Of a DNA stretch of 64,000 nt, positions 8,937 to 17,431 are shown one piece after another. A program made the translations under genes and the position numbers. Source of the DNA: Amorphus coralli DSM 19760. Its GTDB lineage: Bacteria > Pseudomonadota > Alphaproteobacteria > Rhizobiales > Amorphaceae. A model generated the notes under the pieces. It was not told the DNA's origin and made no database searches. It worked only from the letters and a program-made list of their open reading frames with translations. The DNA lies in assembly GCF_000374525.1 (NCBI RefSeq), contig NZ_KB894570.1:62001-126000 (forward strand), in the 5' to 3' direction. The stretch's first letter is position 1. Each line of letters starts with the position of its first letter.

Positions 8937-9791
8937 TCAGCCGGCCCGGGCGGGGCGGTTCGTGGCGACCCCACGCCGCAGGGACATGAGCGCCACCGCC
9001 AGCCCGGCGACAAGAACCCAGAAGGCTGGGCGGGGCTCGGGCTCGATCGTGAGGTTGGCCGACAGCACCGCCTGCCACGGAATGCGCGTGGCGAGCCCGT
9101 ACCAGGCCGCCTCCACGACCGCGGTCGAGCCGGCGGCGAGCACCGCGACGAGCGCCAGGACGGCCGGCGAGGTGAGGGGCGCGCCGAGCCGGTGCGCGAT
9201 CCGGTAGCCCGCGAGAAGCAGGAACAGCCCGGCCATGAAGGCTGCCTGGCCGGCGTCGAGCTTCGACTGCATGAAGAAATGGACGAGTGCCAGCGCGGTG
9301 CAGGCGTAGACGATCCGGTGCAGCGTCTGCCAGCGCGGCCCCAGGCGGCGGATCCAGGCATCGGTGGAGGTTACCGCCAGCGCGGTCAGACCGATCAGCG
9401 CCACGAAGCCGATGGTCAGGTAGACGCGCGAGGCGATCTCGGTGGCAATGCGCGCCGGATCCCAAGCCTGGTCGGCGCAGTAGAGCGCGAAATGGCCGAC
9501 GAGATAGGCGTAGGCGGCGAGCCCGATGAGGCGGCGGACGGTGACGAGCCGGGCGCGGCCGGTGATGCGCCTGAGCGGCGTTATTGCGAGCGAGAGAATG
9601 AGGAACCGGACAGCCCATTCGCCGGTCTCGTGAATGGCCGCGGTGAGCGGCTTCGCGCCGAGCCCGCCAAGCGCCGCTTTCGCGACGAGAAGCACAGCGG
9701 GAACGAGGACGAGCAGGAAGCAGGCCGCGCGCAGCTTGCTGAAGCGGCCTGCCCGGTCGTTCCACGGCATGTCTGACGCTGAGACGATCAT
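8937..9791 (-). CDS. msrQ: MsrQ-like heme-binding membrane subunit of methionine sulfoxide reductase
   Basis: Membrane b-type heme protein that, in known systems, delivers electrons from the quinone pool to periplasmic MsrP for repair of oxidised methionine. The 284-residue protein has about six or seven hydrophobic helices. GEWAVRFLILSLAITPLRR, RRLIGLAAYAYLVGHFALY and RWQTLHRIVYACTALALVHF are characteristic of the ferric-reductase-like YedZ/MsrQ family, with the heme-ligand histidines in the last two. The C-terminal extension after the heme core (about residues 195-284) adds two more hydrophobic segments. No msrP is adjacent, which is unusual because the two are commonly an operon. The start could instead be the Met at 9770. 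Confidence 0.85.
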   Translation of the reverse strand: MIVSASDMPWNDRAGRFSKLRAACFLLVLVPAVLLVAKAALGGLGAKPLTAAIHETGEWAVRFLILSLAITPLRRITGRARLVTVRRLIGLAAYAYLVGHFALYCADQAWDPARIATEIASRVYLTIGFVALIGLTALAVTSTDAWIRRLGPRWQTLHRIVYACTALALVHFFMQSKLDAGQAAFMAGLFLLLAGYRIAHRLGAPLTSPAVLALVAVLAAGSTAVVEAAWYGLATRIPWQAVLSANLTIEPEPRPAFWVLVAGLAVALMSLRRGVATNRPARAG

Positions 9792-9983
9792 CGGCCGGCC
9801 ATCAGCCCCCGGCTACGTCCGGTGAGCCGGTTCATCCTTGTTCGACTGTCAGGACGGGAAGGGTGCGCGGTTGAGGAAGCAGGCACATCATGGTGCGGCG
9901 CACCACGCCCCGTCGGCATCGCTCCGGCCCCTGTGGGGACGGTGGGCGCAGCGACGAATTCGAACAGGATCGAAGGAAGTAAA

Positions 9984-10068
9984 TGGTGCGGTCGAGAAGA
10001 CTCGAACTTCCACGGGTTGCCCCACAGCGACCTCAACGCTGCGCGTCTACCAATTCCGCCACGACCGC
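9984..10068 (-). tRNA. tRNA-Leu (anticodon GAG)
   Basis: On the minus strand the acceptor GCGGTCG pairs with CGACCGC. The D-arm contains TGGCGGAATTGGTAGAC, typical of tRNA-Leu. The anticodon stem-loop is CAGCG-TTGAGGT-CGCTG (anticodon GAG), followed by a long variable arm and a TTCGAGTC T-loop. Length is 85 nt including an encoded CCA, and the discriminator base is A, as leucyl-tRNA synthetase requires. Confidence 0.96.
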
Positions 10069-10199
10069 ACACTGGCGCCGCTCCGGAGCGCGTCCGAAGC
10101 AGCGAGCGAGGTGGCATGTAACAAATCGGGAAGGGGGTTTCAAGCAAGGCGCGCGTTCCCCATGATGAGTTTGAAAAACTCCTGTGGGCGAAATTGGAA

Positions 10200-10943
10200 A
10201 TGCGTAGCGTGAGCGAGGGCGCCGAGGCGCTTGTCGAGGGCATGAAGGCGGCGCCGGATGCGCCTGCGGTCGAATGGGTCATCGAGCCCGAACCTGTCGG
10301 CTACGAGGATGCGCTGGCGGAAATGGAAAACCGCGCGGCCGCCATCCACGAGGGGCGCGCCGCCGAGCGGGTCTGGCTGGTGGAGCATCCGCCGCTTTAC
10401 ACCGCCGGCACCAGTGCGCGCCTGGAGGATCTCGTCGATCCGGAGCGGTTTCCGGTGCATCAGGCCGGACGGGGTGGGCAATTCACCTATCATGGGCCGG
10501 GCCAGCGGGTTGCGTATGTCATGCTCGACCTTTCGCGCCGGTCCAGGGACGTCCGGGCGTTCGTGTTCGCCCTGGAGCAATGGGTGATCGACGCGCTGTG
10601 GGACTTTCATGTGCGCGGCGAGCGGCGGGCGGACCGTGTCGGCGTCTGGGTTCGCCGTCCGGAAAAGAGCGCTACGGCGGAAGACAAGATTGCCGCCATC
10701 GGCATCCGCGTGCGTCGCTGGGTGACCTTCCACGGCATCTCGCTCAACGTCGACCCGGACCTCGATCACTATGACGGGATCGTTGCGTGCGGCGTGCGTG
10801 AACACGGTGTGACCAGCCTGGTCGATCTTGGCAGGCCGGTTTCCATGCCTGACGTGGATCTCGCCCTGCGCGCGCGGTTCGAGGCGCTGTTCGGCCCCAC
10901 GACCCGTGCCGACGTCGATCGCACGGCCTCCACCGCCGCCTGA
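10200..10943 (+). CDS. lipB: Octanoyl-[acyl-carrier-protein]:protein N-octanoyltransferase LipB
   Basis: Transfers the octanoyl group from ACP to the lipoyl domains of 2-oxoacid dehydrogenases and GcvH, the first step of lipoate assembly. The 247-residue protein carries [12 protein letters not shown], the signature [20 protein letters not shown], the Lys motif [20 protein letters not shown], and the Cys motif [13 protein letters not shown]. The last two supply the Cys/Lys dyad that forms the thioester intermediate. ATG at 10200 is preferred to a TTG six bases upstream; the ribosome-binding site is weak. It is encoded next to the divergent tRNA-Leu. Confidence 0.95.
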   Translation: MRSVSEGAEALVEGMKAAPDAPAVEWVIEPEPVGYEDALAEMENRAAAIHEGRAAERVWLVEHPPLYTAGTSARLEDLVDPERFPVHQAGRGGQFTYHGPGQRVAYVMLDLSRRSRDVRAFVFALEQWVIDALWDFHVRGERRADRVGVWVRRPEKSATAEDKIAAIGIRVRRWVTFHGISLNVDPDLDHYDGIVACGVREHGVTSLVDLGRPVSMPDVDLALRARFEALFGPTTRADVDRTASTAA

Positions 10944-11074
10944 GGCTGCCTGGCGGAAGGGCAATCGCTTCTCTCCCCGCAAGCAATCCATTGGCGCGCC
11001 TTCCTCCCGTCGCTATTGTTGCGCCGCACACAGCCTGTGCCGAAGCAGTTCAAGTCTCAGGGGAGGGACGCAGT

Positions 11075-14000
11075 ATGGCCATTTCGAAGATCCTGGTCGC
11101 AAACCGGTCGGAAATCGCAATCCGCGTGTTTCGGGCTGCCAACGAGCTGGGTCTGAAGACGGTGGCGATATTCGCGGAAGAGGACAAGCTCGCCCTTCAC
11201 CGCTTCAAGGCTGACGAGGCCTACCAGGTCGGCAAGGGCAAGGGCCCGATCGAGGCCTATCTCGACATTCCGGACGTCATTCGGATCGCCGTCGAGGCGG
11301 GGGCCGATGCCATTCACCCCGGCTACGGCTTCCTGTCCGAGAATCCCGACTTCGCCGACGCGTGCGCGGCGGCCGGCATCACCTTCATCGGCCCGACGCC
11401 CGAGACCATGCGGGCACTGGGCGACAAGGTGTCGGCCCGCGAGATCGCGGTGGAGGCCGGTGTGCCGGTGATGCCGGCCACCGATCCGCTGCCCGACGAT
11501 CCGGCCGAGATCATGCGGCTTGCCGAGGAGATCGGCTTCCCCGTCATGGTGAAGGCGTCCTGGGGCGGCGGCGGGCGCGGCATGCGCGTCGTCACCGATC
11601 CGGACCAGCTCGTCGGCGAGGTCACCACGGCCAAGCGCGAGGCCAAGGCCGCCTTCGGCCGCGACGAGGTCTATCTGGAAAAGCTCGTCGAGCGCGCCCG
11701 CCACGTCGAGGTTCAGATCCTCGGCGATTCGCACGGCACCCTGGTTCACCTCTTCGAGCGCGACTGCACCGTGCAGCGCCGCCACCAGAAGGTCGTGGAG
11801 CGGGCGCCGGCGCCTTATGTGGACGAAGGCTCGCGTCAGCTTCTGACCGACTACGCGCTCTCCATCGGCCGGGCCGTGGGCTATCGCAACGCCGGCACGG
11901 TGGAGTTCCTGATGGATGCCGATACCGGCGCCGTCTACTTCATCGAGGTCAATCCGCGCATCCAGGTCGAGCACACGGTGACGGAAGAGGTCACCGGCAT
12001 CGATATCGTGAAGGCCCAGATCCACATCGCCGACGGCGAACGGATCGGCGAGCCGGCGTCCGGCGTGCCGCCGCAGGACGGGATCGTGCTGCACGGCCAC
12101 GCCATCCAGTGCCGCATCACCACCGAAGACCCCGAGGCCAACTTCGTCCCGGACTATGGCCGCATCACCGCCTATCGCGGCGCGACCGGCTTCGGCATCC
12201 GGCTCGATGGTGGTACGGCCTATTCCGGCGCCGTCATCACCCGGTTCTACGATCCGCTGCTGGAGAAGGTGACTGCCTGGGCGCCGAGCCCTGAAGAGGC
12301 CACCCGCCGGATCGATCGCGCTCTGCGCGAGTTCCGGATTCGCGGCGTCGGCACCAACCTGACCTTCCTGGAAGCGGTCATCTCGCACCCGACCTTCCTC
12401 TCGGCCAGCTACACGACCCGCTTCATCGACGAGACGAAGAGCCTGTTCGAGCAGGTCGGCCGCCGCGACCGGGCCACCAAGCTCCTGACCTACCTGGCCG
12501 ACGTGACCGTCAATGGCCACCCGGAGGCCCGCAACCGGCCGGCGCCGGATCCGCAGGCGGCGAAGCCGGCCCTGCCGGAGTTCCCCGGCGCCGTGCCGGA
12601 CGGCACCAAGCAGCGCCTCGACGCTGAAGGTCCCGAGGCGTTCGCCCGCTGGATGCGGGAGCAGGAGCGGGTGCTCGTCACCGACACGACGCTGCGCGAC
12701 GCCCACCAGTCGCTGCTCGCCACCCGCATGCGGACCGTCGATCTGGCCGAGGGCGCCCGGGCCTACGCCCGCGGCCTGCCTCAGCTCCTGTCGCTGGAGT
12801 GCTGGGGCGGCGCGACCTTCGATGTCGCCATGCGCTTCCTTACGGAGGATCCCTGGGTGCGGCTTGCCCGCATCCGCGAGGCGGCGCCGAACCTTCTCCT
12901 GCAGATGCTGCTGCGCGGAGCGAACGGTGTCGGCTATACGAGCTATCCAGACAACGCGGTGCGCTTCTTCATCAAGCAGGCGGCGGACAATGGCGTCGAT
13001 CTCTTCCGGATCTTCGATTCGCTCAACTGGGTGGAGAACATGCGCGTCGCCATCGACGCGGTGTGCGAGGCCGGAAAGATCGCCGAGGGCACCATCTGCT
13101 ACACCGGCGACCTGCTCGATCCGTCGCGGCCCACCTACGATCTCGCCTACTACCTGAAGCTCGCGGAAGAGCTCGACCGGGCCGGCTGCCACATGTTGGC
13201 GATCAAGGACATGGCCGGTCTTCTGAAGCCGGCCGCCGCGCGCGAACTCATCCGGGCGCTGCGCGAGGTGACCGACAAGCCGATCCATCTCCACACTCAC
13301 GACACCTCCGGCGCCTCCGCTGCGACGCTCCTTGCCGCCGTGGAAGCGGGCGTCGATGCCATCGACATGGCGACCGACGCACTGTCCGGCCTGACCTCGC
13401 AGCCCTGCCTGGGGTCCGTGGTCGCAGCCCTTGCCCGCACGCCGCGCGATCCGGGCCTCGACGCCGATGCCATCCGGCGGATCTCGTTCTTCTGGGAGGC
13501 GGTGCGCAACCAGTACGCGGCGTTCGAGGCGGATCTGAAGGCGCCTGCCTCGGAGGTCTATCTGCACGAGATGCCGGGTGGGCAGTTCACCAACCTCAAG
13601 GAGCAGGCGCGGGCGCTTGGCCTGGAGCACCGCTGGCACGACGTGGCCAAGGCCTATGCCGCCGTGAATGAGATGTTCGGCGACATCGTCAAGGTGACGC
13701 CATCCTCCAAGGTGGTTGGCGACATGGCGCTCTCCATGGTCGCCTCCGATCTCACCCCGCAGGACGTGCTCGATCCCGACCGCGACGTGTCCTTCCCCGA
13801 TTCGGTGATCCAGTTCTTCCGGGGCGATCTCGGCCAGCCGCCGAACGGCTTCCCGGCCGCGCTGCAGTCCAAGGTCCTGAAGGGCGAGGCGCCGATCACT
13901 GAGCGCCCGGGTGCGCTGCTTGAACCGGCGGACGTTGAGGCAACCCGCGCGGAAGCCGCGGAGAAGGCCGGCCGGCCCATCGGCGATGCCGATCTCGCCA

Positions 14001-14518
14001 GCTACCTGATGTATCCGAAGGTGTTCACCGAGTTCGCCAAGGCCGAGGCCACCTACGGCCCGACCGACGTGCTGCCGACGCCGCTCTATTTCTACGGCCT
14101 TGCGGTCGGCGAGGAGGCGATGGTCGAACTGGAGCCGGGCAAGACGCTGGTGGTCCGGTGCCTCGCCATCGGCGAGACCGACGACGAGGGGCAGGTGCGC
14201 GTCTTCTTCGAGCTGAATGGCCAGCCGCGGACGATTCGCGTGCCGGACCGGGCCCACGGCGGCGGTGCGGCCGGCGCCAAGCGCAAGGCGGAAGAGGGCA
14301 ACGACGACCACGTCGCCGCCCCCATGCCGGGCGTCATCGCCACCCTCGCGGTGAAGCCGGGGCAGACGGTCTCCGCGGGCGACGTGCTCCTGTCTATCGA
14401 GGCCATGAAGATGGAAACCACGCTGCACGCGGAGCGCGACGGCACGGTGGCCGAGGTGCTGGTGGGGCCGGGCGCGGCCATCGACGCCAAGGATCTTCTG
14501 CTCACCTACGGGGCATAA
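11075..14518 (+). CDS. pyc: Pyruvate carboxylase
   Basis: Biotin enzyme that carboxylates pyruvate to oxaloacetate to refill the TCA cycle. At 1147 residues it is the normal single-chain length. Order of domains: biotin carboxylase (about 1-455) with ILVANRSEIAIRVFRA, MVKASWGGGGRGMRVV and EVNPRIQVEHTVTEE; carboxyltransferase (about 530-800) with TDTTLRDAHQSLLATRMR and the metal-binding LHTHDTSG; PYC/OADA tetramerisation region (about 800-1060); and a C-terminal biotinyl domain with the biotin-accepting Lys in EAMKMET. An AGGGGAGGG ribosome-binding site eight bases upstream fixes ATG 11075; an upstream in-frame extension is not family-like. Confidence 0.98.
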   Translation: MAISKILVANRSEIAIRVFRAANELGLKTVAIFAEEDKLALHRFKADEAYQVGKGKGPIEAYLDIPDVIRIAVEAGADAIHPGYGFLSENPDFADACAAAGITFIGPTPETMRALGDKVSAREIAVEAGVPVMPATDPLPDDPAEIMRLAEEIGFPVMVKASWGGGGRGMRVVTDPDQLVGEVTTAKREAKAAFGRDEVYLEKLVERARHVEVQILGDSHGTLVHLFERDCTVQRRHQKVVERAPAPYVDEGSRQLLTDYALSIGRAVGYRNAGTVEFLMDADTGAVYFIEVNPRIQVEHTVTEEVTGIDIVKAQIHIADGERIGEPASGVPPQDGIVLHGHAIQCRITTEDPEANFVPDYGRITAYRGATGFGIRLDGGTAYSGAVITRFYDPLLEKVTAWAPSPEEATRRIDRALREFRIRGVGTNLTFLEAVISHPTFLSASYTTRFIDETKSLFEQVGRRDRATKLLTYLADVTVNGHPEARNRPAPDPQAAKPALPEFPGAVPDGTKQRLDAEGPEAFARWMREQERVLVTDTTLRDAHQSLLATRMRTVDLAEGARAYARGLPQLLSLECWGGATFDVAMRFLTEDPWVRLARIREAAPNLLLQMLLRGANGVGYTSYPDNAVRFFIKQAADNGVDLFRIFDSLNWVENMRVAIDAVCEAGKIAEGTICYTGDLLDPSRPTYDLAYYLKLAEELDRAGCHMLAIKDMAGLLKPAAARELIRALREVTDKPIHLHTHDTSGASAATLLAAVEAGVDAIDMATDALSGLTSQPCLGSVVAALARTPRDPGLDADAIRRISFFWEAVRNQYAAFEADLKAPASEVYLHEMPGGQFTNLKEQARALGLEHRWHDVAKAYAAVNEMFGDIVKVTPSSKVVGDMALSMVASDLTPQDVLDPDRDVSFPDSVIQFFRGDLGQPPNGFPAALQSKVLKGEAPITERPGALLEPADVEATRAEAAEKAGRPIGDADLASYLMYPKVFTEFAKAEATYGPTDVLPTPLYFYGLAVGEEAMVELEPGKTLVVRCLAIGETDDEGQVRVFFELNGQPRTIRVPDRAHGGGAAGAKRKAEEGNDDHVAAPMPGVIATLAVKPGQTVSAGDVLLSIEAMKMETTLHAERDGTVAEVLVGPGAAIDAKDLLLTYGA

Positions 14519-14544
14519 TGCGGCGCTGTCTGGGGCGTTGATTA

Positions 14545-14564
14545 GCGATGCATAAATGCATCGC
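14545..14564. promoter_or_regulatory. Perfect 9-bp inverted repeat between pyc and mipA
   Basis: GCGATGCAT and ATGCATCGC flank a two-base AA spacer, 26 bases after the pyc stop and about 150 bases before mipA. The spacer is too short for an RNA hairpin using the full arms, so a protein-binding dyad is as likely as a weak terminator. Nothing nearby says which protein. Confidence 0.45.
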
Positions 14565-14710
14565 CTCCAGACTACATGCCGTCCGTCGGCCCGAGAGACT
14601 CGCAACGCGCGATTTTCGAGGGCATAGAATGGCGATCCTGCATCGGCGCGTTCCGGCGCGGGAGCCGTTCGAGTGTCAGTGCGAACTGAAAACTGGAAGT
14701 TGAGCCCGTG

Positions 14711-15502
14711 ATGCGTAAGTCCTCCGTTGTCCTCGCCTCGATCCTTCTCGCCTCGGCGAGCACGGCCGCGATCGCGCAGGAGAAGCTCACCACCGAGCAG
14801 GCCGGCAACCGAGACATCGTGTTCGATCTCGGTGTCGGCGCCAAGGTTCAGCCCAAGTTCGCCAGCTCCGACGACTACATCATCCTGCCGTACCCGCTGT
14901 TCGCCATCAGCTACCTGCGGCTGCCCGGTATCGGCGAGGTCGTCTCCGGACCGAAGCGGGCCTTCTCGATCTACCCGTCGATCAACTTCGTCGGTGCGCG
15001 CGAGTCCGACGATGCGTCCTACCTCAGGGGCATGGACGACGTGGACTTCGCCTTCGAACTCGGCCCGGGCGTTGCCTACCGCTACGGCATGGTCCGCGGC
15101 TTCGTCGAAGCCCGCTACGGCTTCACGGGCCACAACGGCATTGTCGGCCAGGCCGGCCTCGATCTCGTTCTGAACCCGTTCGACCGGCTGCAGGTCTCTG
15201 CCGGCCCGCGCGTCGGCTTCGCCAACGACGAATATGTCGAGACCTATTTCGGCGTCACCAACGCCGAGGCCGCCAGCTCGCAGTTCGCAGCCTACGACCC
15301 GTCCGGCGGTTTCACCGATGTCGGCGTCGGTGCGCTGGTCAGCTACGACTGGACGGATACGGTCAAGCTGCATCTGCAGGCCGACTATTCCCGCTACATC
15401 GACGACATCGCCGATTCGCCGGTGGTGAAGGCCGGCAGCGAGGATCAGTTCACCGTCGGCATCGGCATCACCTACCGCTTCGGCGCCGATCTCTACGACT
15501 GA
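14711..15502 (+). CDS. MipA/OmpV family outer-membrane protein
   Basis: A 263-residue exported beta-barrel. Residues 1-22 form a Sec signal peptide ending AAIAQ. The mature part shows the family pattern of alternating aromatic strands, for example DDYIILPYPLFAISYLRLPG, VAYRYGMVRGFVEARYGFTG and a closing GIGITYRF strand. Family members are porin-like or scaffold murein hydrolases (MipA); the precise role here is unknown. ATG 14711 is preferred to the overlapping GTG at 14708. A strong hairpin at 15565-15589 follows the gene. Confidence 0.88.
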   Translation: MRKSSVVLASILLASASTAAIAQEKLTTEQAGNRDIVFDLGVGAKVQPKFASSDDYIILPYPLFAISYLRLPGIGEVVSGPKRAFSIYPSINFVGARESDDASYLRGMDDVDFAFELGPGVAYRYGMVRGFVEARYGFTGHNGIVGQAGLDLVLNPFDRLQVSAGPRVGFANDEYVETYFGVTNAEAASSQFAAYDPSGGFTDVGVGALVSYDWTDTVKLHLQADYSRYIDDIADSPVVKAGSEDQFTVGIGITYRFGADLYD

Positions 15503-15564
15503 TTGCGGCCTCTGGCGCCCTCCGGCGCCGGGTGAGCCAGCTTCATAATCGATCCTGTCGAACC

Positions 15565-15589
15565 CGGCCGCGCACTTGCGCGGCCGTTT
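15565..15589 (+). terminator. Likely terminator of mipA
   Basis: A 9-bp GC-only stem, CGGCCGCGC/GCGCGGCCG, closes a four-base ACTT loop and is followed by TTTGCGTT. The T-tract is short, so this is a moderate intrinsic terminator. Confidence 0.6.
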
Positions 15590-15606
15590 GCGTTGGCGCG
15601 CGAGAC

Positions 15607-15682
15607 TGCGCAATTTCGCGCAGGTCTGCGCGCGATCGCGCACCTCGTCCAAGCTGCGCGATTTCCGCATGGCGGCTGCGCG
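15607..15682 (+). promoter_or_regulatory. Cluster of TGCGC boxes upstream of the glx-glnT operon
   Basis: Two 16-base palindromic boxes of the form TGCGC-N6-GCGCA (15607-15622 and 15627-15642) are followed by two further TGCGCG half-boxes starting at 15655 and 15677. The first two are offset by 20 bases. The cluster lies 87-162 bases before glxB and probably holds operator sites for its regulator. The XRE-cupin protein at 21824-22432 is the obvious candidate, by proximity only. Confidence 0.5.
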
Positions 15683-15768
15683 GAATTTTCCTCAGAAGAA
15701 ATCTTGTGTCCTGATAGGCAATATGGTTCTGTGCGCCAACGTCACGAACCAACCTCTGGGCACCCATC

Positions 15769-16668
15769 ATGTGCGGTATAGTCGGTCTCTACCTGAAGAA
15801 CCCGTCGCTCCGGCCGGAGCTCGGCGCGCTGTTTGCGCCGATGCTGACGGAAATGTCCGACCGCGGACCGGATTCCGCCGGCATCGCGGTCTATCGCGAC
15901 GCCGAGGCAGCGGAGCCGAAGGTCGTGGTCTTCCATCCCGACGAGGCGTTCGACTGGGACACCGTCGCCAGCGGCCTGGCCGCCCGGGTGGGCGACGCGG
16001 TCTCGATCGAGCCCGTTGCCAACCACGCCATCGTCTCCGGCGGCGCGTCGGCCCTGGCGCTGCGCGACGCCATCTTCGAGGCCTATCCAGACGTCCGGGT
16101 GATGAGCGTCGGAACAGCGCTGGAGATCTACAAGGACGTCGGCCTGCCGAAGGACGTGCTGGCCCGCTTCCAGGTGGGTGGTATGGGCGGCAGCCACGCC
16201 GTTGGCCACACCCGCATGGCGACCGAGAGCGCCGTCTCTACGGAAGGCGCGCACCCGTTCAACACGGGCGACGATCTCTGCCTGGTGCACAACGGCTCCC
16301 TTTCCAACCACAACGGCCTGCGGGAGTGGCTCTCCACCCACAAGGGCATCCGGTTCCAGACTGAGAACGATTCGGAGGTCGCGGCCGCCTACCTGACCTG
16401 GCGCCTGTCGGAAGGCGCGAGCCTGTCGGAGGCGCTGGAGGCGGCCCTCGTCGATCTCGACGGCTTCTACACTTTCGCCGTCGGCACCAAGGACGGGTTT
16501 GCGGTGCTGCGCGACCCGGTCGCGTGCAAGCCCGCCGTCATGGCCGAGACCGACGATTGGGTGGCCATGGCCTCGGAATTCCGGGCGCTGGCCGGACTGC
16601 CGGGCATCGAGGGCGCGACCGTCTGGGAGCCGAAACCCGCCACCGTTTACACCTGGGGACGTGCCTGA
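15769..16668 (+). CDS. glxB: GlxB/MgsA-like class II glutamine amidotransferase
   Basis: Homologous to the N-terminal amidotransferase domain of glutamate synthase. The protein begins MCGIVGLYL, so Met removal exposes the nucleophilic Cys. MSDRGPDSAGIAVYRD, GGSHAVGHTRMATESAVS and LVHNGSLSNHNGLREWL are the expected substrate-binding and oxyanion motifs. The 299-residue length is that of stand-alone GlxB (also MgsA of N-methylglutamate synthase). glxC starts 5 bases after its stop, so the genes are co-transcribed. Role inferred: hands ammonia, or in the Mgs case accepts a glutamine analogue, to the GlxD subunit. Confidence 0.92.
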   Translation: MCGIVGLYLKNPSLRPELGALFAPMLTEMSDRGPDSAGIAVYRDAEAAEPKVVVFHPDEAFDWDTVASGLAARVGDAVSIEPVANHAIVSGGASALALRDAIFEAYPDVRVMSVGTALEIYKDVGLPKDVLARFQVGGMGGSHAVGHTRMATESAVSTEGAHPFNTGDDLCLVHNGSLSNHNGLREWLSTHKGIRFQTENDSEVAAAYLTWRLSEGASLSEALEAALVDLDGFYTFAVGTKDGFAVLRDPVACKPAVMAETDDWVAMASEFRALAGLPGIEGATVWEPKPATVYTWGRA

Positions 16669-16672
16669 GACC

Positions 16673-17353
16673 ATGGAATCCATCGATCTCGCCTCCACCA
16701 CCACCCGCGACCTGAACGCTCGCCTGCAGAGCGAAGCGGATGGCTCCAACGCTGCCTTCGAGGTGCTGCATCCCGGTGGCCGCCATGCGCTCGCCTGCGG
16801 CCTGACGGCCCCGATCGCGGTCACCCTGAGGGGGCATGTCGGCTACTACTGCGCCGGCATGAACCAGAACGCGACGGTGACGGTCCACGGCAATGCCGGC
16901 GTCGGCGTTGCGGAGAACATGATGTCCGGGCTGGTCCGGGTGATGGGCGACGCGAGCCAGTCGGCCGGCGCCAGCGGCCATGGTGGCCTCCTCGTCATTG
17001 AGGGCTCGGCCTCGGCGCGGTGCGGCATCTCCATGAAGGGGATCGACATCGTGGTGAAGGGCTCCGTCGGCCATAACTCGGCCTTCATGGCGCAGGCTGG
17101 CCATCTGGTGATCTGCGGCGATGCGGAGGACGGTCTCGGCGACTCCATCTACGAGGCGGTGATCTACGTCTCGGGCGAGACCGGAAAGCTGGGTGCCGAC
17201 TGCGAGGAGCAGCCGATGACCGCAGACGATCGCCAGACGCTGACCGAGCTGCTCGCCCGGTCCGGCATCGAGGCCGACCCCGCCACCTTCCGCCGCTACG
17301 GCTCGGCGCGTTCCCTCTACAATTTCAAGATCGACAATCTCGGCAGCTACTGA
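16673..17353 (+). CDS. glxC: GlxC/MgsB-like glutamate synthase GXGXG-domain protein
   Basis: A 226-residue protein equal to the C-terminal right-handed beta-helix (GXGXG) domain of glutamate synthase large subunits. The domain is non-catalytic and packs between the amidotransferase and synthase domains. Repeated turns such as GHVGYYCAGMNQNATVTVHG, GDASQSAGASGHGGLLVIEG and GSVGHNSAFMAQAGHLVICG show the fold. It lies between glxB and glxD, as in rhizobial glx and methylotroph mgs operons. Confidence 0.92.
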   Translation: MESIDLASTTTRDLNARLQSEADGSNAAFEVLHPGGRHALACGLTAPIAVTLRGHVGYYCAGMNQNATVTVHGNAGVGVAENMMSGLVRVMGDASQSAGASGHGGLLVIEGSASARCGISMKGIDIVVKGSVGHNSAFMAQAGHLVICGDAEDGLGDSIYEAVIYVSGETGKLGADCEEQPMTADDRQTLTELLARSGIEADPATFRRYGSARSLYNFKIDNLGSY

Positions 17354-17431
17354 CCGGCCGCCGCGCCCGCCTTTTCAGTTGAGAGCTGGCCCGGGCGACT
17401 GCCGCCCGCCAATGCTCCGGAAGGACGAACA

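Noticed and set aside
9788-10282. Minus-strand ORF over the tRNA-Leu region
   Set aside because: Its middle is the translated tRNA-Leu; no protein family fits.
11057-15670. 1537-codon open frame on the minus strand across pyc and mipA
   Set aside because: It is antisense to two unmistakable genes, its product is Arg/Gly/Asp/Val-rich with no recognisable domain, and long antisense frames are expected where third-position GC is very high.
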